The notes below the pieces were generated by a model that was not told the DNA's origin, did not search any database, and worked only from the letters and a program-made list of their open reading frames with translations. A program made the translations under genes and the position numbers. A stretch of DNA of 64,000 nt, taken from positions 186,001-250,000 of the forward strand of contig JANUWF010001661.1 in NCBI GenBank assembly GCA_026120185.1, in the 5' to 3' direction. Every line of letters begins with the position of its first letter. The stretch's first letter is position 1. This DNA comes from Voacanga thouarsii. Lineage: Eukaryota > Streptophyta > Magnoliopsida > Gentianales > Apocynaceae. Below, piece after piece: positions 23,900 through 34,974 of the stretch.

Positions 23900-24876
23900 A
23901 TGGAAGAACTTTAAATTAGGAATTGTTATTAAGGTATTTTTTGTTAATTCCTATGTCTCTTTACCTTATGATTCAATTTATTTCTACCTTTAAGCACACA
24001 AACAAAAAGATTTCAAAGTTTTAAATATCAGAATTTTGGATTGGATAATTTGGATGATTCTGCATCTAAAAGATTCGTCCAAAATTTCGTAAACTGTGTC
24101 AAATCATTTCTACCTGAAAAAGTGCCATTTTGGACTTACTTTTTGGATGTATCATCGTCCGAATCATGAGTCCAAAACGCGGGTAAATTTGATAGTAAAA
24201 TTATAGCTGTTGGTACTTCACTTTATGTCTCTATATAAAGTCTCTAAACTTGATTTGATTGTAGATTTTTGCTGTATCCTTCTAAGAAACACTCTTGCTC
24301 TATAAAAAACAAAAATATCTTTTATCAAAGTGCTTCAAAGTGAATTCAAATTGTGTCTTAAAGGTAAAAGTGTTTGTGCTTTTCCTTTGGTGCACATCTG
24401 CTCAAACAAGTGAGCTTTTACTGTTCCATTGATATTCAATCTCTTTTGTATAACAAGGTTATGGTGTAAAACCCATACGGGGTGAACCTTAATTTGTTGG
24501 TTGATTGAGAGATTTTGGAAAACCAAGTATGGTGATCCTCTCTGGTATTTGGTGTAGATTGATTCCATTAAGTTTAGCAAATGAAATTTAGTTGAAAATC
24601 CTTAAGTGTGAGCTTAAGGTAGTAGATGTAGATCTTGGTAAATTGAACCACTATACATTTTGTGTCTTATTTCTCTGCATATAACATTAACTGCATTGTA
24701 TTTCTTACATTAGTCTAAATTTAGATATTTCTCTCTCAAAGTTTCCTTAAATAGCTTTCTCTGTTGCTATGAAGTTGGTCCAAGAAACTTGAAGAACATT
24801 AATATTCTGTATAACAGATTTCTTGAAAATTTTAGTTTGCCAAAAACCTTATTCACCCCTCATCTAAGGTTTTTCA
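23900..24876 (+). repeat. SIRE-like 5' LTR (left end approximate)
   Basis: It ends ...TTTTTCA at 24876, directly before the primer-binding site. A good TATA box (CTATATAAAG, 24231-24240) supports an LTR promoter. 24030-24180 carries repeated, inverted TTTGGAT / ATCCAAAA words that recur at 29865-30000 and 32730-32860. The 5' end cannot be fixed because the 3' LTR is incomplete. Confidence 0.6.
24231..24240 (+). promoter_or_regulatory. TATA box of SIRE-like LTR
   Basis: CTATATAAAG about 640 bases before the LTR end and in the sense of the downstream gag and pol. Position and sequence fit an LTR core promoter. Confidence 0.6.
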
Positions 24877-24878
24877 TT

Positions 24879-24890
24879 TGGTATCAATGC
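24879..24890 (+). promoter_or_regulatory. SIRE-like primer-binding site
   Basis: TGGTATCAATGC lies two bases after the LTR end; the canonical initiator tRNA-Met site is TGGTATCAGAGC. Two mismatches fit a decayed copy. Confidence 0.75.
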
Positions 24891-24936
24891 TTGATCTACA
24901 TATTCTCGGTCTAACAACCTTGTAGGAAAGATCCTC

Positions 24937-26722
24937 ATGGCAAGCTCATCATCTCTTCCATATGTTGAAGGTTCTTCAACAAATCGACCTCCTTTGTTCA
25001 ATAGAAATAATTACACATTCTGAAAAAAATAGAATGAAAATCTATGTGTGCTCAATCAACATTGAGTTGTGGAATCTGATAGAAAAGGGTACTTTTATTC
25101 TGTCAAAAGTTGTTGATGGTGTAGAAATGCCTAAACAAAATGATGCGTTTAATTTTGAAGACAACACTAAGATGATATTGAATTTTTAGGCTATGTACAT
25201 CTTATGCTGTGCACTAGATGCAACTAAATACAATCAAGTTAGTAGTTGTGATTTAACCCATAACATGTGGAAATTACTTTAGGTCACCCATAAGGGGATA
25301 AACCAAGTTAAGGAATCTAAATTAAGGCTTTTAATTCATGATTATGAATTATTTGCAATGAAGCCGAATGAAAGCATTATAGATATGTTTACTAGATTCA
25401 CAAATATCACAAATGGTCTCAAAGCCTATGGGAAGGTTTATTCCCTTGGGGAACAAAATCGAAAAATTCTGGATGCATTACCTAAAAACTGGTAGCCTAA
25501 AGCTCTTGCCGTGGAAGAATCCAAGGATTTAAAATCCTTACCAACTGAAGAGCTGATCGACTCTCTTCTAACACATGAAATAAAACTCAAAAGGTTTTAG
25601 GAATCTGATGATCATAATAAAGATAAAAAGAGAATAGCATTGAAAGCTGAAAAAGAGGATGAAGAAACTAGTCAATCTAACAGTAGTGATGAAATGGAAG
25701 TAGATAATGAAAATCTGGCAATAATAGCAAAGAAATTCAGAAGGATATTCAATAAAGGAAATATTAAAAGAGGAAAGAAGTTCACAAAAAGGAAAGGACA
25801 ATCTTCATCGTTCAAGCCTCAATGTTATGAATGCAAAATCACTGAATCCTTTATTGCTGACTGTCCAGTTGCAAAAGGAAAGGAAGGCAGAATGCTTAAA
25901 AAGAAGAAGGAGCTGAAGGCAAAGGATTGATGGGGACTTAGGACCAAAATGGGTCTGAGTCTGAAGAAAAAGATTCTAGGAACGAAACTGCCAACATATG
26001 CTTCATAGCCATGGAAAACAAGATAAACTCTACCACTGCTAATTTTATGTCTAATTCGCATATATCTAAGCCTGAAAAGCATGATGATCCAAATGAGTTG
26101 TTAATTGATATGTTTCATGAACTAAAAAAACTGTCCAGAAAAAAATAAAGAAATGCAATTGAAGATTGATTGCTTGTTAAATGAGAACGAAAAGTTGTTA
26201 CGTGAGAATAAAATGTCTCTTGAGTCACACATATGTGCTATTATGGAAAAAGATGTGATCATGACTACTTTATAGTATGAATCTCTAGAAAATAGAAGTT
26301 TGTATGATAGAATTCAATCTCTTAAAAGTATGGCTAACACTTTTGATGACATGAAAAATAGATTCAATGACTTTACCACATATATTGAAAAATTCACAAA
26401 TGGGAAAAACAACTAGGGAAAATTACTTAAGACTCAACATCAAGCTGGAAATCGAAATGACTTAGGATATAGACATGAGAATAAGGATAAAATTCACAAG
26501 CCTCAATTTGTTAAAGTTGTCTCGTGTTACACGATACACAAAGCATGCACATATTGTGAAAAATTGGGATATATAGCATCGAGATGTCTTATTAAAAAAA
26601 AAAAAGTGGAATTCGGTGGAATAACTTTTTGAAAGTTTAAAGGAAACACTACTAACCCCCATGGACCCATGAAAATGTGGGTACCAAGAATCACTCTTAT
26701 TTCTCATGTATAGGCACATTCT
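24937..26722 (+). pseudogene. SIRE-like gag (broken)
   Basis: The ATG at 24937 gives MASSSSLPYVEGSSTNRPP, the usual start of these gags, then a stop and frameshift. Readable parts are YVCSINIELWNLIEKG, WKLL, LLIHDYELFAMKPNESI, MFTRFTNITNGLKAYG and LDALPKNW (capsid/UBN2 domain). Two zinc knuckles have decayed: CYECKITESFIADC (~25825) and CTYCEKLGYIASRC (~26551), each lacking the histidine. Stops at 25193, 25281, 25495 and 25600 mostly fit CAG to TAG. An acidic and lysine-rich linker separates the knuckles. Confidence 0.85.
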
Positions 26723-27619
26723 TTGGAGAAAATGAGCTTTACCAAGTGGTTCTTGGACAACGGTTGTTCAAGTTACATGACTGAAGACATAGCTTTGTTA
26801 GAAGATGTGCAGACCACGAATGAAGGATTCATTACTTTTGGAGATAAAAAGAAAGGAAAGATTCTTGGCATTGGTAACATTGGTAAAGGTTCCTCAACCA
26901 TTATAAAACAAGTATTACTAATAGATGATTTGGAATATAATTTTCTTAGTATTAGCCAATTATGTGACAACGGCTGTAAAGTCATTTTTGAAAAGGATTC
27001 TTATTCTATCATGGATAGCTCTAATCTTGAAACAATCTTTGTTGCCAGCCATGTTGGAAATGTGTATGTATTCTATCTAAATGACCTTATAGCTCATGGT
27101 ATTAGATGTCTCTCCATACATGACAATGATGGTTACCTTTGGCATAGAAGATTAGGTCATGTATCTTTTGATTTGTTAAACAAACTGTCCTCAAAAGAGC
27201 TTGTTAGGGGATTGCGCAAAATGAAGTTTGATAAAATCAAAATTTATGATGCATGCCAATTTGGAAAACAAATCAAAACTTCCTTTAAACCTAAGAAAAT
27301 GATTTCAACCTCAAAACCTCTTGAATTAATTCATATGGATTTGTTTGGATCAATAAGGACTGTTAGTCTTGGCGGTAAAAAGTATGCATATGTTCTAGTT
27401 GATGATTTCTCTAGATTTACTTGGATTTTATTTCTTGAAGAAAAGAATGAAGCATTTTCTGAATTTTCAAAATTGATCAAATGCATCCAAAACTCTATTG
27501 GATGCAAACTGATTTCTATTAGAAGTGATAATGGTAAAGAATTTTGCAACAATGAATTTACACACTTATGTGATAAAAATGGAGTATTTCACAATTTTTC
27601 AGTAGCCAAGACACCTTAA
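26723..27619 (+). pseudogene. SIRE-like protease and integrase core
   Basis: A 298-residue open frame, the longest in the window. N-terminal protease: WFLDNGCSSYMTED (residues ~9-22), where relatives have WYLDSGCSRHMTGD, so the DSG active site is DNG. Residues ~125-205 are the GAG-pre-integrase zinc finger (YLWHRRLGHVSFDLLNKL; one Cys of the CxxC pair is lost). The integrase core follows with ELIHMDLFG and SIRSDNGKEF, giving both catalytic aspartates. The frame ends at AKTP where relatives continue QQNGV (CAA to TAA). Confidence 0.9.
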
Positions 27620-28509
27620 CAAAATGGTGTTGTTAAGAGGAAAAATCAAACTTTGCAAGAAATGGCTAGATCCCATGATTTGTGAAAGCGCCTTTCCAAA
27701 ATACTTTTGAACTGAAGCTGTTAATACAGCTTGCTATATTATAAACCGAGTTATGTTGAGACAATTTTTGAGAAAAACACCCTTTGAACTTATGGTTGAC
27801 AAAACTCCATCAATCTCCTATCATAAAGTGTTTGGTTGCAAATGTTTTGTCCTTAAATACCCGAGACAATCTTGGGAAATTTGATAGCAAATCCGATGAT
27901 GCTATATTTCTTGGATACTCTTCCAATAAAAAGGCATATATAGTGTACAATAAAAGATCTCTATGTGTGGAAGAATTCGTACATGTTGTGTTTGATAAAT
28001 CTAACATCTATGCTCCAATAAAAGATGATGACGATATAGAAGGATTAAAAGAAGTAAGAAAAGACCAACTTATAGCTCCACCACTAGATACTCATGCAAA
28101 AGAAGAAGAAATTGAAGAACAACAAGCTGAACAAGGAATGGAACAAACTGAAGATTCTACAGATCAACAATTACTAAAGGATTGGAAATACAAAACAGGT
28201 CATCCCAAAGAACAAATCATTGGTGATCCAAGCTATGGAGTTAAAACTAGACGGTATTTCATAGATAACTTTGCTCTTCTCTCAAGTAAAAAACCTAACT
28301 GTATAGATCTAGCACTCCATGATGAATTTTGGATTATTGTTATACAAGAAGAATTAAATCAATTTGAAAGAAATCAAGTTTGGAAACTTATTCTCAGACC
28401 ACTTGATCATCTGGTTATTAGTACCAAGTGGGTATTTAGAAATAAACTTGATGAAAACGGAGCTATGATTAGAAATAAAGCTAAATTGGTCGCCCAAGGA
28501 TTCAATTAA
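27620..28509 (+). pseudogene. SIRE-like integrase C-terminus and RT N-terminus
   Basis: 27620-27783 is the broken end of the integrase core (QNGVVKRKNQTLQEMARS). The 241-residue frame at 27784-28509 carries the integrase C-terminal region (FGCKCFVLK shifted to KCLVANVLSLNT at the start, then FDSKSDDAIFLGYSSNKKAY), an acidic Q/E-rich linker, and the RT start (WIIVIQEELNQFERNQVWKL, STKWVFRNKLDENG, NKAKLVAQGFN). It stops where relatives read QGFNQ (CAA to TAA). Confidence 0.85.
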
Positions 28510-29127
28510 AAAGAGAGCATTGATTATGATGAGACATTTGCTCTCGTTGCTAGATTAGAATCTATAAGATTGCTTCTTGCTTTTGCTTTCTTCAAAAACT
28601 TCATGCTCTATCAAATGGATGTTAAGAATGTATTCCTAAATGGTTTTATTAAGGAGGAAGTGTATGTTGAACAACCTCATAGTTTTATTCATGAGCACTT
28701 TCCAAATCATGTTTTTAAACTTTCTAAGGCTCTTTATGGGTTAAAACAAGCTCTATGAGCTTAGTATGAGAGGCTTAGTGGATTCTTGATTTCAAAAGGT
28801 TTTTCAAGAGACTTGATCGATACCACTTTGTTCATCAAATCTGATAAATCTGGTGATTTACTTATTGCTCAAATTTATGTTAATGATATCATTTTTTGTG
28901 CTACTAATGACTCTTTGTACAAGATGTTTGTTAAGACAATGCAGCAAGAATTTGAAATGAGCATAATGGGAGAACTAAACTTCTTCCTCGGGCTGCAAAT
29001 TAAGCAAACCAATGATGAAATCTTCATAAATCAAGCAAAATATGCCAAGGAGTTGCCCGAAAGGTTTGGCATGAATGAAGCTAAAGAAATCTGCACATCT
29101 ATGAGTACTTCTATAAAACTTGACTAA
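28510..29127 (+). pseudogene. SIRE-like reverse transcriptase (dead)
   Basis: Continues with IDYDETFALVARLESIRLLL, YQMDVKNVFLNGFIKEEVYV, LSKALYGLKQA, then two stops (CGA to TGA, TGG to TAG in the expected RAWYERL), then the 113-residue frame at 28786. That frame holds IAQIYVNDIIFCATND: the YVDD box is YVND, so the first catalytic aspartate is asparagine. MSIMGELNFFLGLQIKQ follows. The polymerase is inactive on two counts. Confidence 0.9.
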
Positions 29128-29820
29128 AATGAAAAGGGTAAGAAGGTAGATGAACATAAGTATAGAGGTATAATTGGAAGCTTACTCTATCTTACTACTA
29201 GCCGGCCTGACATTATGTTTTTAGTGTGTCTTTGTACTCGGTTTCAATCATGTCTAGATGAATCGCACCTATGTGCAGTAAAACGCATCATTTGATATCT
29301 AATCGACACATATGATTATGGCTTATGGTATCCTCACACTAACACATTTAATCTTATAGGATATACTGATACAGATTTTGCGGGCTGTAAAGTAGAAAGA
29401 AAAAGCACAAGTGGCCAATGTCAATTTCTTAGACATTTTCTAGTCTTATGGCATAGCAAAAATCAAGCATGTGTATTTTTATCCACAACCGAAGCCGAAT
29501 ATATTGCAACCAGCAATTGTTGGGCTCAAATCTTGTGGATGAAAAATACATTGTTTGATTTTGGTCTTAACTTTAATTGCGTACCTATATTATGTGACAA
29601 TACAAGTGCTATCAATCTAATTAAAAATCCTGTTCAACATTCTAGGACCATGCATATAGAAGTTAAATATCAATTTATTCATGATCATGTGCTTAAAGGC
29701 GATGTGTGTGTTGAATATATTTTAACTGATGAACAACTTGTTGACATCTTTACAAAACCTCTGGCTGAAGAAAGATTCAATAATCTGAGAAGAGGTTTGG
29801 GAATTACAAAAATCTCATGA
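29128..29820 (+). pseudogene. SIRE-like RNase H
   Basis: After a short frameshifted piece, one frame runs from 29161 to 29820 with a single stop near 29295 (KRII then TGA; relatives have R, CGA to TGA). It contains YRGIIGSLLYLTTSRPDIM, LIGYTDTDFAGCKVERKSTS, LSTTEAEYIATSNC, PILCDNTSAINLIKNPVQHS, HIEVKYQFIHDHV and DIFTKPLAEERFNNLRRGLG. This is the complete Copia RNase H with its D, E and D residues present, ending at the natural polyprotein terminus. Confidence 0.9.
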
Positions 29821-30202
29821 CTGGCCTGGTTGCACAAGTTTTCTTTATTTTGCAGGATTAGTGAAGACAAAGTTTTCGGATCAGTGTTTGGGTCTAAAAT
29901 ACACCAACATTGTTTTTGGATGTAGTATTTAAGTCCAAAACTCATTCCTGAAAAAGTTCCATTTGGATGTATATTTCGGATTGGGTCGAAATCCAAAACG
30001 GAATTATCTTTGATGCTTAATATTTCACTTTTTAAAATAACTACTTCCATTTTTTCATATTTGAATTTCAAAAAGCTTGCGCTTTTCTCAACACAGTTTT
30101 TTTAATTTCTGAGTTAAGTGGTCTTTTCAATATGCTTTCTATCACAACCTTCTAAGCATTCAAAGGACTTTTGTTCCTTCTATCTTCCAAACTCTGTAAC
30201 CA
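29821..30202 (+). other. Spacer with LTR-like sequence before post-pol ORF
   Basis: Non-coding. 29945-30050 (CCTGAAAAAGTTCCATTTGG, TCCAAAACGG, TATTTCACTTTTTAAAATAA) resembles the U3 part of the 5' LTR at 24115-24240 (CCTGAAAAAGTGCCATTTTG, TCCAAAACGCGGG, TACTTCACTTTATG). The position just ahead of the post-pol ORF is notable. No intact TATA box remains. Confidence 0.5.
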
Positions 30203-31840
30203 ATGAATACTCACTCCATCTTCCAAAAACTCTTTGAGTTCTTCCTCTCCAAACAACTGACTATCAAAGCCCTAATCTTCTCAATGGCAAAAATGAAATC
30301 GGCCACGCCAAAATCAAAGAAGGTACAAAAAATATCTCCAAAGACAAAGAAGAAGGCTTCAACAATGACCAAAGGAAAAGAAGTTTCACAAGAACCAGAT
30401 TTCTCGACCTCATATTATGATTCCTCAAAATTTCATCCGAACAAGAAAGTTCTGAAACTCAGGTACTTCAATTTTTAGATTCAAAAAGTGAGTCCGATTA
30501 TAATAACTGGGTTTCAAGGAATAGAATTGTTATTACTGGGTATCGTGTTAATCCATCGTCTTTTCTGAATTTCTCCAATGTGTTGGATATGTTTGAGTCT
30601 ATTGGTTAGGGCAGTTTATTGGCTGTTGATGAAAAATTGTTTACTCTGCTCATTTGGGATTTTTATGCCAATCTGAGGAAAGGTCCTCTTGAGGAAATTA
30701 AGGGAGGATTTATGATTCGTTGGTATATTTCTAGAGTTAGAGGTAAGAGTATTGAGTTTAATCACCGTATGCTGAATAGAATATGTGAAGTAAGAGACGG
30801 AGGGATTCAATATTTTAAATTAAATAAATTTTTAGAGGGAACTGACATGTTTGAGTTAAAGAAATTTGAAGAAATATTTGCTGGAGGAAGGAGTTTTGAG
30901 AATTCCAGTAACAGAAACACTAAATGGCTGAATGCAGTAGGGAGGATCTTACACCATATGGTCTCTACCATGGTGGTGCCAAGTTTTGTTCATAAAACCT
31001 CCATTAATGTTTTATAGATGGTAATTATGTTGGCCTTAGCTGAGGGAAGGTAAATTAGTTTTGGGTTCTTAGCTGCTAAGTTAATGCTACAAACAAGAAA
31101 TACTACTAGCAAAGCCTTGCCATTTGGAAATTTGTTAACAAAGGTCTTCAGCTATTTTGATGTTGATTTAAATTCAATTCCCTGTGCACCATAAAAAATG
31201 AATGTTTATAGCTTTGAGTCCTTTAAGCGTATGGGATATGTGAGGATGGGCAATGAATGAAAATTGCTCCGTGACACCGAAGGTGAGGAAAAGGAAAAAT
31301 TGTTGAAAGTCAAAGCGGAAGGAAAGAATTCCCCTTCTATTAGAGCAAAAAGAAAATTTGAGGAAGATCCTTAAGAAGCATCCTTTACCAAAGGAAAAGA
31401 AAAGGCTCAGGACAAGGGACTATCTAAAAACATTTTGGATGCCATCAACTATTTTGCTGTTAAATTAGATGGCCTCGTTTAGAACTTCAAAATCTTGGCA
31501 ATAGACTAACTGCAGTGGAGAAGAAAACAAAAACAGATGACCCAGTGTCTGCTCCTGCAGCATCTGCTCCAGTAAAGGCAACAAAAGAGGAACCAGTCAT
31601 TAAGGAAGAAACTAGACAAGAACAGCCTACTGTGGAGGAAGTGACTGTTATTGTGTAAGCCAAGGAAAAGTCCCCGTCTCAGAAAGTTGTAGCACCTCTT
31701 GCCTTACTTAAACCCTATATCTCATCTGGGAAGAGACAGAAACATGTTGTGGTTAAGAGGAAATCAAGTAGGATTACTAGTCAACACTCCCGAAAGAGTG
31801 TAGGGTCAAAAATTGACATAATTCATATCTCCTAAGTGAC
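30203..31840 (+). pseudogene. SIRE-like post-pol ORF ('putative plant transposon' type)
   Basis: Starts near the ATG at 30203, with a lysine/serine-rich N-terminus (MKSATPKSKKVQKI). After a frameshift the frame at 30619-31017 reads LLIWDFYANLRKGPLEEI, YISRVRGKSIEFNHRMLNRI and VGRILHHMVSTMVVPSFVHK. Then come MLALAEGR, ISFGFLAAKLMLQTRN and KALPFGNLLTKVFSYFDVDL. A charged, K/E-rich C-terminal part runs to about 31840. No signal peptide or membrane segment is visible, so an envelope role is unsupported. The same order appears in the Athila-side ORF at 6745-7619. Confidence 0.65.
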
Positions 31841-32600
31841 CAAATTGGCAGAATGCACTCCAGTTGACCTTTAACTCGACTGCCCTCAATTCTCTCTACT
31901 ATCATGAATAAATCTAAATTTCTCTTTTTGTCGTTGAACAATTTAATTTTTTGTTTTTATTTATGCACCAGCCTATCTGCTTAAATTCTAAATACTTCAT
32001 ATCTATATATACTATTTTTCTTCTGCTTCTTTTCTATTATTCCTTTTTTTTATTAATGATAAAGGGAGAGAAAATATAAAACTGACTGGATATGATTAGA
32101 AAGGTTGGGATAATTTTTTGCATAAGTTTCTGCTGGGAAATGTTGGGATACTTTTCTGTGTAAGTTTCTGCTTATAATTGTAAGCGTTATAATTGGCTTC
32201 GCTGACTAGGATGTGATTGTTCAACTACTTTATTTGATGATCTATCTATGTGATAGTGTGCTATACTCTCTGTTCCTAATTGTTAATAATGTATTTATGA
32301 ATAATTGATTGACAGTCTGCCTGACAATCTTAGAGTAGTAAACTTATATGAGGGAAACTTTGTGCTTTAATTTCATATTTTGCACTAGCATATTGCCTCT
32401 GAATATAGCTAAGGCTCCATCAATTCTTTCTATGAAATTCATAACAAGTTTTGGATGAACTACCTGATATGAATATTGATCATCAGTGATCTCAGTTTTT
32501 TTTTAATTTTTTTTATGTCCAAATTGCACATCAGTTTGGTATCTAAAGTACTCTTTCTATAATAAAGGTATCCTTGAGACTAAAGTGATTGATAAGATGA
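31841..32600 (+). other. SIRE-like 3' untranslated region
   Basis: AT-rich, no gene. A purine tract AAAGGGAGAGAAAATA (32060-32075) resembles the purine-rich word that follows the post-pol ORF in SIRE-type elements. A T-run lies at 32490-32515. Confidence 0.5.
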
Positions 32601-32952
32601 TTTTTAAGTTATTAACGTGATTTTGTGACAAATTTTGGTCAGATGGATTGTTTTCTTAATGATCAAAACTCTTTTGGAAAAACAGGACAGATCAAAATTC
32701 TGAAAAATCCATTATCTCACGCATTATGTTAGGAGGAGTTTTGGACTCATATTTTCTTGATCCAAAAATCTTGACAAAAAATGTTTTCTTCAAAAACTTC
32801 ATGTTGTTTTGGAGACACCTTTTGGTCATCCAAAACTCAAATCCAAAAAGGTTCGATACTCATTTTCACCAGGTTTTCGATGTACGTTTTGAACGTACAA
32901 AATTGACTCCAATTTTCTCTCATCATTTACAAATACTCATATATGCAAATAT
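32601..32952 (+). repeat. Probable truncated SIRE-like 3' LTR
   Basis: 32730-32860 contains TTTTGGAC / ATCCAAAA words in the style of 24030-24180, so it may be the start of the 3' LTR. Alignment by eye is weak. It ends abruptly at the TG of the Copia-2 LTR at 32953. Confidence 0.4.
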
Positions 32953-33291
32953 TGTTGGGTATCTCAGGCTTGTATCGTATACGGTGCAGCGGAAAATAAA
33001 ACGAGATACCCTCCCAGGACCTGTCTATGTGTGAAAAATAAGACATAATGATAATAAAGGTAACAGCTTTTACCTTTGGGTGATCGTCCGAAGAACAAAA
33101 TTGATCTTCTTCAAGTCGAGGTGTGATCCAGCAATCCTTTTGTGCAAACTCCACATGGGTTGAACGTCTAACCACTATAATCACAGTATGTGATTATCTC
33201 TAACAGTTATCCACACAGAGGAATACTCAAGCACCAAAATTTCCTGTGCTAGCAGAAAAAGATGGCGGCTAGGGCTGTTTTCGTTTTCAGC

Positions 33292-33351
<60 letters not shown>

Positions 33352-33386
33352 AGAAGAAGAAGAAGAAGAAGAAGAAGAAGAAGAAG

Positions 33387-33417
<31 letters not shown>

Positions 33418-34757
33418 TTGTTTTGTGACTCCTATTTTCGTGTGAATCACACTTAGATTAGAGTTTCGAGCATATCCAATATATGTTCTAAAATCCACTA
33501 CAAATCTGAAATTCTAAAACAATTAGAATTTCCTAATTGTAATTGTAAAATCAAGTTCTCACAATTACAACTTAGACCACAAATTATAACTAATTATAAT
33601 TTGTCCACAACAACTTCTCTTTCTCGCAATTAACCCCTTTATGTTATCAAATAATATCTTGAGTATATAATCCTCTATTGTGTGTGACCTATTAGGTTTT
33701 CCAGTCAATTGGTAGCGAACATGAATTAATCTAAATATCTTTGAGATTAATAATCAATAATTAATTAGAATTAATCCTATTATTTTTAATCAGGATTGGT
33801 TTATTAATTTATCAATTAATAAACCCATACTCCCAGATCATGAGTGGTATCTAGCAACACATCATGACCACCCAAGAGTCCAGGAAGTCAAGTGGCTTGA
33901 CATGACCCTTCAATAACAAACTTCAGTGCAAGAAACTCCTTTCACCATATAATATCTCATTCAGTTTGGAGTACGGAATTAGTGCTAACTCCCTCTAGAA
34001 TTAATTCTGACCCGAATACAATAGTACTTGTACTAGGAACCCACTACTCTAGATGTGTATCAATTGGAACTGTTTTCAATACACAATCGCCTTGGCCAAT
34101 AACTTTTCGAGTAGTAATTCCTACAAGTGGCTGTGAGATATTCGTCCCTACTATTAGGAGTGGTGAATCCTTTATTGATCCTCTCAACTACTTTCATTTA
34201 CCTCACAATGTACCTAATATCCATCCCATAGGCGGCCCTCGATCGAGCTTCAGAGATTGGAATCAAAGTATAAAGCTCAGCAAACAAAGTACTTTGGAGA
34301 TCTCAAGTCTAAAGATACTTGTACGTTTGCTATATTGAGATTATATCACTGGCACTAAATAGTTATCCATGTGATTATCTCAAAGCTAGGTCATCTAATG
34401 AACTTGTTCCATTAACAAGCATTCATGTGTTAACTTTGAGTATCTCAATATTCACGGATATGAGAACCACCGCCTGATCAAATCAAGAAGTCTAACACAT
34501 GCTAGTCTTAACGCATTAATGATGTCCTGTCTCATTAAGATTATGACTAGGGATTATTTAAGTACTAACACTATACAGTGTAGTAGGAATCTCATATCAT
34601 GATTTCCTTGACACAGTGTTGTATTAGGGACTTTATCAAATAGTTATATTACTTAAAAGTAAACAAAAGAAACTGTAAGATAAATAATGCCTTTTATTAA
34701 AATAAAATATGTCACATATAATGTACCACTGATTGTCTCTAGGGCACAACACTAACA
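32953..34757 (-). repeat. Copia-2 3' LTR
   Basis: The minus strand starts TGTTAGTGTTGTGCCC at 34757 and ends ...GATACCCAACA at 32953. It pairs with 43749-45471, with frequent substitutions (old). It contains a long GA/GAA microsatellite. The 118-residue frame at 33982 recurs in the other LTR (44603) and is LTR sequence. Confidence 0.95.
33297..33416. repeat. Compound (GA)n(GAA)n microsatellite
   Basis: About 26 GA units (33297-33349) run into about 22 GAA units (to 33416). The partner LTR has a short version (about 44092-44120), so the tract expanded after insertion or contracted in the partner. Arg-rich and Ser-rich open frames across it are artefacts. Confidence 0.98.
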
Positions 34758-34974
34758 AACTCCTACTTGCACTAGAGCCAATTATTCATGTATCTAATAT
34801 CGAATGACATAACATGACAATCATGTTTATTTTGGGATAGTGCTTTTGTAAGCGGGTCAGCTATGTTCTCATCTATGGCAACTATGACAATCATGTTTCC
34901 TTAGATGCTTCAGAAGTGGCTATGTACTCAGCTTCTGTCGTAGAGTTGGCAATAGTCTCTTGTTTGAAACTTTT
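34758..34974 (-). pseudogene. Copia-2 RNase H end with internal deletion
   Basis: The minus strand reads SFKQETIANSTTEAEYIATS (34974-34910) and then jumps to DENIADPLTKALSQNKHD (34865-34820) and the end MNNWL. About 100 residues that normally lie between are missing. The 15-base direct repeat ATGACAATCATGTTT (34814-34828 and 34884-34898) sits at the junction and is a likely deletion scar. The polypurine tract (AAGTAGGAGTT) follows at the LTR. Confidence 0.8.

Larger units (their letters stand above)
23900..32952 (+). mobile_element. SIRE-like Copia element, 3' LTR truncated
   Basis: A + strand element with 5' LTR, tRNA-Met primer-binding site, gag with two knuckles, a full-length decayed pol, and an extra ORF after pol. 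A post-pol ORF and long gag are typical of the SIRE/Maximus lineage. The 3' side is cut at 32952 by the LTR of Copia-2. The start coordinate is approximate. Confidence 0.8.

Noticed and set aside
30203..31840. Envelope gene after the SIRE-like pol
   Set aside because: No signal peptide, transmembrane segment or cleavage site; it fits the plant transposon-protein type better.
33181..33498. Ser-rich and Arg-rich open frames on both strands
   Set aside because: Pure translations of the GA/GAA microsatellite inside the Copia-2 LTR.
33982..34338. 118-residue frame, with a relative at 44603-45040
   Set aside because: Paired Copia-2 LTR sequence, antisense to the element; similarity between them is LTR homology.
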